This document shows, piece after piece, positions 22,661-32,885 of a stretch of DNA of 64,000 nt. The notes under the pieces were generated by a model, which was given only the letters and a program-made list of their open reading frames with translations, was not told where the DNA came from and did no database searches. How positions within the stretch are numbered: position 1 is the stretch's first letter; every line of letters starts with the position of its first letter. The position numbers were made by a program, and so were the translations under genes. Source of the stretch: Incurvaria masculella (taxonomy: Eukaryota; Arthropoda; Insecta; Lepidoptera; Incurvariidae); contig OX335651.1 of the NCBI GenBank assembly GCA_946894095.1, forward strand, positions 16,018,501-16,082,500. Direction: 5' to 3'.

Positions 22661-23273
22661 GCTCGACTATAACCACGGAATTTGGATTTAAAAGTCTAGA
22701 ACCAAGAACAATAGAAAATAAATATTTTTGTATCGAACATTAGAACATTTTGGGCCTAAATTCTCGGCTCGAAGTGGGGATGGATGTTTTTCCAGAACAT
22801 TTCGTGGCCTAAATCGTCTATAATAAAGCTTTACTATCAGATGCATGGGAAACCGGGGATTTGATGTGAGAGAAAAACTCATAAATTTAAGCGTAGACGA
22901 ATCGTTCATGGTCCTGTCTTTTAAGGATTCCTACAAAAATGTCCCCTGTATCCTAAAAGTACGCTCTGTTCACCCGACCTGAAGAGTCAAGAGTATTCTA
23001 AAGTATAATTGTGCGCAGTGAAATGAGTCCATTACGAGAAATGTCGCCTGCAACACGATAACCCTCTCAGCTCCACATTTTGAGAGCTAACAGTTCAGTG
23101 AGAGGACATTAGGATGCCAGCAATGTTTGATGTGCATACACGTTTCACACTGAGGGAGGTACAATGCCTTGCCGTTATTGTTTTGTATTGTTTTGGTAGA
23201 AGATAGTGTGTATAACATACGGCCGTACACCAAATTAAAAACGTAGGCTCGTAGAAATCGAAGGTTCGTAGCT

Positions 23274-23628
23274 CAGAGTGGTCAGTCTGAGTTCTCACCT
23301 AAATTGGCGTTTACGGCAAACCGATCGACTGGCGTTTTCTCCAAACTCCACGCAAGTTTTTACTAGATATTCTGTGGTTTTACTTCTTCAAGCTGTCAAA
23401 GTCAAACGCGGACTTCCGATTTGTATGAAAACGCGGAGTGGACGTAAACGGCAACGTCGACGTATTTACGGCAACGTTGAGTAAGCTGTCAAATCAAGCT
23501 CGGACTCGCAAATGTTAGTTCGCTTAACGCCCGCTGCGCGAGCTCTTCAATTTCTCCATACATTTGAAAACGCCAGTCGATCGGTTTGACGTAACGCCAA
23601 TTTAGGTGACAACTGAGACTACCGGCTC
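23274..23628 (+). mobile_element. MITE (family M4), best copy
   Basis: Terminal inverted repeats of about 55 bp: CTCACCTAAATTGGCGTTTA ... CCGATCGACTGGCGTTTTC, and their complement at the right end. 355 bp, no coding capacity. Confidence 0.75.
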
Positions 23629-23629
23629 T

Positions 23630-23840
23630 GGAGCTTGCTTCCCACGCCAGAGGTCATGGTTTCAAACCCCGCCCCGTTCATGATTTCGATGATTTCGATT
23701 TCTTCGTTGGATAAGCGCATTTTTTAATGAATGTGATCTGTTCCTCGTTTCGGAATCCAAATAAATCTGTAGGTCCACTTCTCTTACCAAGTGGGTCGGT
23801 TAAACCCATTCAGGTTGACACCATCACTCTGGAATTCTTA
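23630..23840 (+). mobile_element. Degenerate SINE with tRNA-like box B
   Basis: GGTTTCAAACCCCG resembles a box B. It is followed by TTTCGGAATCCAAAT, TCTGTAGGTCCACTTC and GGGTCGGTTAAACCC, the first half of the SINE body in diverged form. It abuts the MITE that ends at 23628. Confidence 0.55.
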
Positions 23841-24220
23841 AGACCTTCCACAAAGGTTATTAATTTAAGTAAAGTAGTACCTTATCCTATTAATCATTGT
23901 ACTCCTAATTTCGAGAGGTACATATGTTTATGATCCTTCTATATATTTTTTTAATGATTATGTTTGTATGTTTATTTTCCCTCGGTCAATATGTTCTCTA
24001 AATGTGTTTTAGTTGCGTGAAATTGTTATGCTATACCAGGCTTTGTTACCATAGTAAATTAACTAGCCAGGTGAGAAGATATGTGAGTGATTGAATAAAA
24101 ATAAATATTTTTCCAGATCTTTTCTTGAGTTTTTCGATAAAAATGTTTGAAGCTGCAGTACGCCTTGTAAAATGAGTAGCAAATACCATTTAGCTGTAAT
24201 AAGATAATTTCTCCCTACAT

Positions 24221-24400
24221 TAAATGATCGATGGTCGAAGCGGCAATGAAAATTGTCCGTGTTTTCCATCCAGTTCAATGTAGCTGTGCAATATAAGGAA
24301 GGTCCTGGCATGGCACCTAGTTCCCATGTGGTGTGTTAGGCTAATACCATGACAGAAGGTGTGGTATTAGCCATCCATGTCCAGTCACATAAAAAAAAAC
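24221..24400 (+). mobile_element. SINE 3' half
   Basis: Starts at ATGATCGATGGTCGAAG and continues with near identity to 1905-2072, including the hairpin GGCTAATACCA / TGGTATTAGCC, CAGTCACAT and an A run. 5' truncated, so the head type is unknown. Confidence 0.85.
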
Positions 24401-24712
24401 ATACTCCTCTATACAGACATTTCCCACGTAAGATTATCTTGCAGTATTTAAGCAACAATCATTTAGCCCAATGAGATATTTTAGCCGTAGTTACCTAGAA
24501 CTCACCAAAAATAGACCGAAAATGTCTTATTCGGTAACACTTTTTCTGCGTCTCGGAGTCGAGCTAGCAAATTAATTTACTTGCTTGATTGCCATCGTGC
24601 TTACGAAGATCAGAGATACCAATATTTTAATTCGGCCGTTAGTTGGTAGCTAAAAAGAGGCTCCCAAAAGAATAGCTGATTACCTCAACGTTGTATTTTT
24701 TATTAGCGGGTG

Positions 24713-24764
24713 GTGGGTGCTAGCACGGAATATTGAGGAGGCATATTCCGTGGCTAGCACCCAC
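24713..24764. repeat. Hairpin built from a LINE 3' sequence
   Basis: Stem of 21 bp with one bulge (arms GTGGGTGCTAGC + ACGGAATAT), loop TGAGGAGGC. The left arm and loop AGCACGGAATATTGAGGAGG recur at 54032 in a LINE end. Confidence 0.75.
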
Positions 24765-25074
24765 GCTTGATTTGCGCTTTCGCCTTTGGTGCTCCTATAT
24801 TTTTTTGATCAAATTTATTTACGGTTAAAAGTTGGTCTAGGTATAGATACCGGCTAACATGAATAGTATATTTTAATATTTATACGTGTTCACTTCGAAA
24901 TTTTAATATTTATAAACGAAGTCGGAAAAAAACGTTGCTTAGCCGCTTGTCAGCGTACACTGCCCAAATGCAAACCAATGCTGGAAATGAAGAACTACGA
25001 AAATATTCTACATCGAATCTTATAAAAACTTCGCGACAGAATATACGTATCTTTTATATTTTAGCGACATTTAT

Positions 25075-25205
25075 GTTAAAAATCGTCAAGAAATATCAGT
25101 CGTATTCAGGTGACCTATCAAAATTTAGTACGCGCAGGAGTCCGGACAAACTATTTAGTCCGGCGATAATACCCGTATTAAAATTAGTCCGCCCACTCTG
25201 AATAC
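25075..25205. repeat. Small repeat related to 5757-5845
   Basis: TAGTACGCGCAGGAGTCCGG, TTTAGTCCGGCGATAATACC and AAAATTAGTCCGCCC, partly inverted. The 88-codon open frame across it is incidental. Confidence 0.4.
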
Positions 25206-25490
25206 TACTCTATATAGGGTTATATTTAAGTGTAATTATTGAGGCCCAAAACATTGTCTATATACATACATACATAAAAGTCGATGTGGGTATTTTGTAT
25301 GTTCTTTATTAACTAAAAAACGGCTGGACAGGTTTTGATGAAATTTTCAGACAATCTTCAGACAATAACGCCGTCGTGACCGATTTTGATGCATTTATCA
25401 GGAAATCTTCCGATTAGTCCAGCGGATGATCCTGTACAATTTGGGAACGTTTAGAAGCTCTGCTCGGACAAAATGACATAACTGATTGTT

Positions 25491-25514
25491 GATTGCCTGA
25501 ATGTTCAGGCAATC
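25491..25514. repeat. Perfect 11-bp-stem hairpin
   Basis: GATTGCCTGAA, TG, TTCAGGCAATC. It lies about 400 bases before the receptor exon acceptor. No known role. Confidence 0.6.
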
Positions 25515-25896
25515 ATCAGATTAGCCTTTGATTAAGATTAAGTTTGGTAGAGATCGGATCAACAAAAAAATATTCGCAAGCAAATCGCATTCAAATTGCA
25601 GGGCGAATTCCTCTGAGCCCCCTTCAGGAATGCTCAAATCTAAACTGTCATCTGATAATTTGGCAATTTGCTTTCTGCACTGCTATGGGATAATGGAACA
25701 AATTGCGTTATTATGTGGAGTATGTAAGTTTCAAAGTTATATGAAAACCGCGTGCGTAGCCGGGGCCCGTCGCTATTACACTACTACGGTATTACATTTT
25801 TACCGTATTAATTTTCAATTTTTTTACACAATATTTTTTTACTTTCAAAATGCCATTTTAAACTCTTATTCCTTATTTATTTGATAATCATTGAAC

Positions 25897-25911
25897 TTTA
25901 TTTCTTTTCAG
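25897..25911 (+). promoter_or_regulatory. 3' splice acceptor before the receptor exon
   Basis: A T-rich tract ends in TTTTCAG at 25911, followed by GTAAAAATAA. This places the exon start at 25912, so an untranslated 5' exon or exons probably lie upstream. Inferred from consensus only; no transcript is available. Confidence 0.6.
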
Positions 25912-25991
25912 GTAAAAATAACCCGCTTCGATAATAACAATGTGAAGTGAAAATACATCATAGGACAAAATATGTGAATAGTGGAACTAAC
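25912..25991 (+). promoter_or_regulatory. 5' UTR segment with two start-stop upstream ORFs
   Basis: Within the 80 bases before the receptor ATG there are two ATGTGA sequences, at 25940-25945 and 25972-25977. In each the initiation codon is followed at once by a stop. Both have A at -3, a good initiation context. Start-stop elements are known in other genes to stall ribosomes and damp translation; that role here is inferred. Confidence 0.6.
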
Positions 25992-26632
25992 ATGCTGGAC
26001 CCGAGCAATTCTCTGGAGCCCAGCGACGCCTTCAACGTCACCCCCGATGCGTGCGCTGCGCTCGGCGGCTGCCGACCGACTCCCCTCAACGCCACAAACG
26101 ATACATCGCCCATAGACTACGGCCCTTGCCTGGGGCCCGCCGACGCCGAAGACTTCCTCTCCTCCCCTCTCTTTCACGCATGCGTCTACATCATGTACAG
26201 TGCCGTGTTCGCCGTCGCCCTCCTCGGCAACGGCCTCGTCTGCTTCGTCGTGCAGACTTCCCCTCGAATGAAGACAGTGACGAACTACTTCATAGTGAAT
26301 CTGGCCGTCGGCGACATACTGATGACGATGTTCTGCGTGCCGTTTTCGTTCGTGTCGCAGTTGATCCTGAGGTACTGGCCGTTCGGCGAGTTGATGTGCA
26401 AGGTTGTGAACTACTCGCAGGCGGTGTCGGTGCTGGTGAGTGCGTACACGCTGCTCGCCATCTCGATAGACCGGTACATGGCGATCATGCGCCCGCTGCG
26501 GCCGCGGCTCGGCAAGGCCGCGGCGAAGCTGGTGGTGGCGGCGGTGTGGGGCGGCGCGCTGGCGACCGCCGCACCCATTCCGCTTGTCTCGCAGCTGGAT
26601 CGACCCACGCCCTGGTTTCACGCTTGTGATGT
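25992..26632 (+). CDS. Neuropeptide GPCR, RYamide-receptor type, 5' coding exon (partial)
   Basis: Class A G-protein-coupled receptor at the plasma membrane, expected to bind an RYamide/NPY-like peptide. The exon encodes about 213 residues. The extracellular N-terminus has three N-glycosylation sequons (N15, N33, N36). TM1 is about residues 61-87 with the GN pair at 79-80. TM2 carries NLAVGD with D108. C136 opens TM3, which ends in the DRY motif at 160-162. TM4 has W186 and P195, and C212 in extracellular loop 2 is the expected disulphide partner of C136. TM5-TM7 are missing. The blocks VTNYFIVNLAVGD, RYWPFG, VNYSQAVSVLVSAYTLLAIS and PIPLVSQL are those I know from insect RYamide receptors (Drosophila CG5811). 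The start is the first in-frame ATG and has A at -3; an apparent longer frame begins at a GTG and is unlikely. A GTGAGT donor ends the exon in phase 2. GC content is far above the flanks. A related NPY-family receptor is the alternative; GPCR identity is near certain. Confidence 0.9.
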
Positions 26633-26638
26633 GTGAGT
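26633..26638 (+). promoter_or_regulatory. 5' splice donor after the receptor exon
   Basis: GTGAGT follows the codons for ACD and two bases of the next codon. A competing GTGTGA lies two bases upstream but fits the consensus less well. The frame meets a TGA at 26634-26636, so splicing is needed to complete the receptor. Confidence 0.75.
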
Positions 26639-27390
26639 AGATATTTTATAAACTTTACAGTTCAATACCTGCATTTAGGTATTAATTACATAATTAATGT
26701 GGATGAAAAAAAAAATACAATTCACCAACAGTGTAGCAGGGAAGGGGGGGGGGATTACCATGGTAAATTACCTTGCGGGTGAATGGGCAAGTGAGTGATT
26801 ATATCCGACGTTTAGTTGCATTTCGTACCATGCTAACCACGAATTTCGACGATCTCCGTGATGCTAACTGTCAAACGACGTCTCATTCGGCCAAGTTAAT
26901 ATGCTTATGATTACTTATAGTATTTTCGTCATTACATATATTTTTTTAAATTTCTTATGTTATATGTACTATATACTTTGAGATACATATAGATATAAGA
27001 TTTAATGTATTTGTGCTGCAATGCACTGTACTAAGTAATAGTTATATGTGAGAATAGTTTTTGGAAATAGTCTTACCTCTTTTTCCGTATAATTTTATGT
27101 TCTGTGTGTTAAATTGTGTATTTCTAATTATTCTCCTAATAAGTAAAAAAAAAAACTAAAATGTACAGGTCAGACGAAATAAGATAAATCGTCAGATTTA
27201 ATCACTCACCTACCTGTTCACCCGGCGAGTTAATTTATCATGGTATGTGTAAGCAATATTTGGATATGGCACAAAGAAGCACGATTGTAGTATTAATTCA
27301 GCAGAAATGGTGGAGCGGTGTTGCCAAACATTATATGAAAGTTGTAAGGTACAAGAAAATATACTGACAAAGATATAGACGGTAATGCTC
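26639..27390. other. Probable intron start; no further exon seen
   Basis: AT-rich DNA with short homopolymers. I looked for a TM5-TM7 coding segment (expected near-term motifs are a conserved C and W, then a hydrophobic TM5) and saw none here or in the rest of the window. Confidence 0.4.
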
Positions 27391-27394
27391 GTAT

Positions 27395-27510
27395 TAAGAT
27401 AGTATGGACATCTCGAACGATTGACTGGTGAAAGAAAGACAAAACATATTTACAGAGCAGACGTGGGTGAAATTATGCCCGGACGACCGAGATTTGTGCC
27501 AAAAATGAAA
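27395..27510 (+). mobile_element. LINE RT C-terminal remnant
   Basis: The plus frame reads YGHLERLTGERKTKHIYRAD, then GRPRF, the C-terminal YGH..R..(Y/V)..D..GRPR signature of RTE/CR1-type LINE ORF2. About 35 codons, no start. Probably inside the receptor intron. Confidence 0.6.
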
Positions 27511-29220
27511 TCCCTTCCCCACTAAAACGCCTCACGTAAAAAATTTAACCCAAACGAATAAGAATAATAAACCACCCGACTAGAGAACCGATTGAAGTGA
27601 GTAATGTATACAGTGAGCGAACATGTAAGTTACGTTTAATCCAGTTTTCTTGCAAGTTAAAATGAGAGCTAAACAAAGAAACTGACAGACGGAGAGACCG
27701 ACAGGTAAATATTTGTGGGAAGATACTACTACAAAGATCTATTTTTATATACCAACTCTGATTTACGGCCAAACAAATCCGAACATCGTGGTCATGTATG
27801 TGTACGAAAGATCATTATTCATGTGGCAGAAAAAGTGCCTAAGTAATTGGTTAGAAGATGCTATATCGTCTATGATTTATTAAGCAATGGTGGTAATACA
27901 CTCATAATAAACTACTCAGGTACCTAAAAAAATTTAATCCGGAAAACTTTTACACTGCACTTAGACCCGTGGAAAGTACAGTAATTGAGTGAATTTGTAA
28001 CTTTTATTTCTGCAAATTGTCACATAGAAAGAACGTTTCCAGCAGTTTATAGTTTAATTAATAAATGGCGCCAATTCAATTTTCAGTACAGTCAAAAAAA
28101 GAGTTTAGGATACACATCCGGTTGAATGAAAATATGAACAGTCGAAACACTTTGACTTTTGGAAACTGTCGCCTGGTACTGTAAGTGGAGAGATGATGAC
28201 TCAATGAAAAAAAATGTCGTCACGGTCACGATGAATACCTGCCGCCTAGGACCACAATACGCATCAAGACAAGTTAAAAGAGCCCAAACTCAAAGGGGTT
28301 AGGTGATGTAAGGCTTGAGATTACAATTAGATCTAAATGCTACTGCCAAACAATTACTTCGTAGAACAGATTAAGGCGAAGAAAAAAGAACAATAGAAAC
28401 AGCAACTCTCATTTTAAATTTCTTACAACTAACAAAGTTACTAATGCAACCATATAAATTAATGTAATTTATAGCATTACAAGTATTATCTGATGTAAAC
28501 GGTGTAAAAGCCGCCGTCAACTATTATAAAATAATAAATAAACTATTAATTAATAAATAAAACTATTATTATAAAATAATTATTTATGCATAACAAAAAA
28601 AAACCAGCGTTGTATTAATGTCGAAAAAGTCTTACAATTATGTATGGTACACAGTTATGTACTTGTACTCCTGATTAAAAATAAACCGCTTTAAAGTCAG
28701 TCAATCTGTTTAGGAGCTACACTCCACAACACACACAGAATACGACAAGAGCTTTATAACACCTCTATTTTTGCATCGGGGGGTCAATAAAATATGTGGA
28801 GCTGATGCTCAGTTCTAAGACGACCACTTATCAGTCCTTTTTAGGATTCCGTAGCCAAATGGCAAAAAAATAACCCTTATAATTTCATTAATTTGAGTTT
28901 CAGCGACATCTACATTTGAAGCATTAGATTAGATTATTTTCAAAATCTGATTATAAGATTTTGAAAATAATCTGAAAAAGTATTGGTCGTGACATTCGTC
29001 GGAATTTCGTTCTGTCCGTCGCCTCGTCGGCCCGAAAATCCGTCCACTCATATAAATATAGCACAACCATTTACGTATAGGCACTATATAAATGCAATTT
29101 GGAAATAATTTTAGTTTTTACGAACCAATGCAGTAAATAAAAACAAACAGAGGTGGACACACCATACATAAAATATATTCCAGTGCACATAATCGTGATG
29201 TCTCCATATTACTTTATTGT
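27511..29220. other. No gene recognised
   Basis: AT-rich, with a (TAA)/(AAT) rich stretch at 28530-28600 and the 28.93-kb hairpin. Confidence 0.35.
28931..28973. repeat. AT-rich perfect hairpin
   Basis: Arms AGATTATTTTCAAAATCT and its complement (18 bp each), 7-base loop. Confidence 0.8.
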
Positions 29221-29740
29221 TTAAGGTGGCCCAACCCGGCGGGCCTAACTCATTCGCGGGCACTGTACAAAACCGTGCTGTTGCGCTCTGGGACCTTCTC
29301 TGTTTCAAAGAATAAGACAGGCTCCGTGATGAGGAAGATGCAACATGTCCACAAAAAAGACAATGTGCATAGTGTATGATTTGTTAAGATTTACGAAAAT
29401 TTTAATTTCAAAACGACATATAGCTAAAAGTAAACCACGACCGCTGTTTTTAAATCTTAATTAAATAAGCTATGTCTGATGATTAATCTTTTTAAGATGT
29501 TCTTACGTTATCATTGCGTAATCCACCTCCAAAGTTATTGTATAAAACGCGCAAAAAATTCGAACTTTCGGACCTTATAATTTAGAAACCAAACACAATT
29601 TTACAATGCCAATGTCATCAGACATATAGGTCGATCAAGTAAAGCTATTTTGAGCAAAATTTTGGATCTCTGACAAGAAATATGGGCGTGATCTTCTTTC
29701 CCTTTTTGTATGGGGAGATGAGCGGGATGAGCCACCTTAA
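29221..29740 (+). mobile_element. TTAA-flanked MITE (family T1)
   Basis: 520 bp from TTAAGGTGGCCCAACCCGG to GAGCCACCTTAA. Terminal inverted repeat of about 17 bp, no coding capacity. The full interior is shared with the copies at 31366-31912 and 41401-41982. Confidence 0.85.
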
Positions 29741-30149
29741 ATCAGCATTTTGTGAGATGCGCTTCTGAAGTCGTAAAGAGTTGTCCCCTCCCCTCTCGCT
29801 TTTCAACTAAGGGGTGGAAAGTTTTGAGAAAAATAATGGTGGGAAAACACTTTTAACGAAAACAGACATTGAGACATTTTCGGTTACTTTCTTACTTCCT
29901 GCTTGTTTTTAGATTTGCTCCTAGTATCATTTATATTAAGATACGAACACGAAAAGCTACGGACAGAATTCAATGGTAAATATAAGTTGCAAGGAGTTCG
30001 GAGCTCCTAGTCCGACTTCTCACCTAAATTGGCGTTTACGGATCATCGAAGTGACGTTAAAACGTCAAACCCATACAAACGTTTACTACTTATTCTGTGG
30101 TGTTCCTTCTTCAAGCTGTCAAAATCAAACTCGGTCTCCGCTTTTACTC

Positions 30150-30244
30150 GACACTGGCAGAAATACGCAAAACTCAAGCGTGATTGCCAAAAAGGCTAAT
30201 CCACCAGCCTAGTGTGAAGCCTTTAAAGAAGAAGAAGAAGAAGA
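30150..30244 (+). mobile_element. LINE 3' end with (AAG)n tail
   Basis: GACACTGGCAGAAATACGCA, GATTGCCAAAAAGGCTAATC and GAAGCCTTTAAAGAAGAAGA: a 3' end I recall from lepidopteran LINEs, with about six AAG units. It sits inside the M4 MITE. Confidence 0.65.
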
Positions 30245-30383
30245 TTTGTATAGAAACGCGGAGTCGGCGTTAACGGCAACGTCAACGTATTTACGGGGCC
30301 GATGAGTAACTCGGACTCGCAAAGGTAAGTTCGTTTGCCGCCGACTGCGCGCGCTCTTCAATTTCTTCATACATTTGAAAACG

Positions 30384-30755
30384 CTTTTTTTTATGGGTGT
30401 CTAATACCACACAATTACCGTTATGATATTAGCCCAATACACCACATTCCCGTAGGAATTAGGAGCCATGCCAGGACGGAGATGGAAAACACGGACAATT
30501 TTTCATTGCCGCTTCGACCATCTTTTCATCCAATGCGATGGTACCAACCCGGGCGGGCTTAAACCCTACCACTTAGTAGGGAAGGGGACCTACAGTTTTA
30601 CATGGATTCCGAACCATGGAGCAGCTCGCATTCGTGACTAAATGCACTTATCAAACTCGGAAAGAGAAAGACAGTGGTGCATGTCGGAATTTAACTCAGG
30701 TCTCTGATACGCTAGGCCAGTCGCCGCGCCACTAGGCTACGAGCTGCTCAATCGA
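30384..30755 (-). mobile_element. SINE with tRNA-like head, nested in a MITE
   Basis: T run at 30385-30392 (tail), hairpin arms around 30400-30437, shared body, then the tRNA-like head near 30690-30750 (TGACTAAATGC to CTACGAGCTGCTC). It interrupts the MITE at 29995-30825, which two other copies in the window show uninterrupted. Confidence 0.8.
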
Positions 30756-30825
30756 TGGGAGCGCTAGTCGATGGGTTTGACACCAATTTAAGTGACAAGT
30801 CGGACTAAGGGCTCTGGCCTTTTCA

Positions 30826-31365
30826 TATTTATTATGTTTTCACAATAACAATTTTAAATGATTGCGATGATTAGTCACCCACCATTCACCGCACTCTCGA
30901 AAGCTCTTTGGAGGCTACGTTTAAGGAGGATCAAACGACCTCCCTCCAATATCGTAAAGAAGCAAAGGTCCCCGAAGCATTACCTTCAAATCAATGCGAT
31001 CCGCCGCCCATAAAAGACCTACACGCCCGTAAATTTTAACAACCCTATTCGGAGGCGACAGTGATTTTTTACGTTCGTTTATGACCCTTGAGCCGGTATC
31101 GAATTCGATAATGATAGGACATAGGATACCGTACATTTGTTCTAGGATCAAAATATGACATGTCTAAAGCTTAGGTCTCCAACTCTAAACTCCAACACAA
31201 AATATTATCCCTAATTCCGTTTTGTTTGCTTTCTTCTCCTGACCGGTCTTCAGGCGGGGCGTCATGCCGCAGGCCGCGCGGGCGGTGTGATCCCCTCGTC
31301 CCGCTTCCCCTCCGCGCGATGCGAGCGCTTCATAGCAATCGCGTTGGAATGTGCTACAGGACTTT
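30826..31365. other. No gene recognised
   Basis: A GC-rich patch at 31250-31330 (GCAGGCCGCGCGGGCGGTGT) without a convincing frame. Confidence 0.35.
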
Positions 31366-31912
31366 TTAAGGTGGCCCAACCCACTCAACTCCCCATACAA
31401 ACGGGGAAAGAAGATCACACCCATATTTCTTATCAGAGATCCCAAATTTTGCTCAAAAGAGCTTTATTTGATCTAACTAGATGTCTCATGACCGTTGGCA
31501 TTGTAAAATTGTGTTTGGTTTCTGAGTAAGGTCCGAAAGTTCGAATTTTTCGCGCGTTTTATACAATAACTTTGGTGGTTTATTATGCAATGACAAAGTA
31601 AGAAAATCCTAAAAAGATTAGTCATCAGACATAGCTTATTTAATCAAGATTTATAATCTATTTGGTTTTTGTTAGATTTTTAACTACAGCGGTCGTGGTT
31701 TACTTTTAGCTATAAGTCGTTTTGAAATTAAAATTTTCGTAAATCTTACCAAATCATACACTATGCACATTGTCTTTTTTGTGGACATGTTGCATCTTCC
31801 TCATCACGAAGCCTGTCTTATTCTTTGAAACAGAGAAGGTTCCAGAGAGCAACAGCACGGTTTTGTACCATGCCCGCGAATGAGTTAGGCCCGCCGGGTT
31901 GGGTCACCTTAA
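31366..31912 (-). mobile_element. TTAA-flanked MITE (family T1), inverted copy
   Basis: Same family as 29221-29740, in the opposite direction 1.6 kb away. Ends TTAAGGTGGCCCAACCC and GGGTTGGGTCACCTTAA. Confidence 0.85.
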
Positions 31913-32229
31913 GGCTCCAACTGACTCTAGCGTTCAGCACCCAAACAATAAAGGCGATCTCCGGAAGCACTGAGTTTGCGTTAGGGTTCATTGTTGTATG
32001 CGCCTGAAAATCGAAATGTATGTTTTTGACCTGTATATGTGAATTAATATATGTTTTACGCTTATTCACTAGATAAATATGTGATATTGTACCAAAAAAA
32101 AATGTCTAAATCATTTATAGTTTCCAAGCGCCGGCTTGAAAACCTAGTAAAAATCTAGTAATTATGTGTATAAAAACATTATTTTTAAAAGAATAACCGT
32201 TTTACGGTCGGTTTCAGTTTCAGTTTTTT

Positions 32230-32440
32230 TATTTCCTCCATTAGATGTACATTACATACTTGGATTCGTATTTTTTTTTCCTGTCAGTTCGATTACTTCT
32301 GGCGAAGCAAAGAAACGGCAAGAAACTTCGTCAGGTTGGTCATTGTATTATTTGTTTTCCATTGATACTTACAAACTAGTTTACAGTGATTGATTGATTA
32401 CGTCTGCTCACAAAGAACATCATAATAAGAACATTGCCAT
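32230..32440 (+). repeat. Diverged family R relative beside the DIRS element
   Basis: CTTGGATTCGTATTTT, GAAACGGCAAGAAACTTCGT and a CTGCTCACAAAGAACATC end. A short piece (TCTTGGATTCGTCATG, GACGAAGAAGAACCG) also lies on the other side of the DIRS element at 37605-37665. Confidence 0.4.
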
Positions 32441-32667
32441 ACACTAGATCATAGTCTAAACTTTGATGTTTAGATTTTTCTACCGGTGTTTATTCTTAAC
32501 CGACAGGCTGGGATAAAATAAAAATAAACCCAAATTATTGGAGGTTAGCGTCATATGGACCCTCAATGAACCGTACTTGTGTGATATTAAACCTAAAACT
32601 ATTTCATTCACGTTCTGTCAATCTAGCCATTTGATCCAATGGATAACCATTACATCGAACTCTCCCA

Positions 32668-32819
32668 ATTATATTTCGTCGCTTCATTCTTCAGATATTA
32701 TATTACCAGGTAGTCCTTTAAACCTACAAGACGACTTCGCACTTTTTTAAAAGACATTCAGTTGACTTAAACGGAAATATAGTTTATCTGCTACCACGCC
32801 GCTGGCGTATTTTCTCATT
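32668..32819 (+). repeat. DIRS left inverted terminal repeat
   Basis: Bases 32693-32819 are the exact reverse complement of 37371-37497 (127 bp, no mismatch that I can see). The outermost 25 bases (32668-32692) differ from the right end, as in other DIRS elements with unequal terminal repeats. They are instead copied, as reverse complement, in the internal complementary region. Confidence 0.92.
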
Positions 32820-32885
32820 CTTTTTTCGTGCGAGACGACGAACGCACGCGTCACTGTCATTTTCGAAAACAATATTTTTTCCAAA

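Larger units (their letters stand above)
29995..30825 (+). mobile_element. MITE (family M4) with two nested inserts
   Basis: The outer sequence matches 23274-23628 but is opened by a LINE 3' end with an (AAG)n tail (30150-30244) and by a tRNA-headed SINE (30384-30755). Confidence 0.75.

Noticed and set aside
25947..25991. Start of the receptor at the GTG at 25947
   Set aside because: GTG starts are not expected in a nuclear animal gene; the ATG at 25992 has good context and upstream residues are unlike a receptor N-terminus.
25908..26621. 237-codon open frame on the minus strand and a 192-codon frame in another plus frame
   Set aside because: Both lie over the GC-rich receptor exon and are composition shadows (Arg/His-rich, no motifs); the GPCR frame explains the region.
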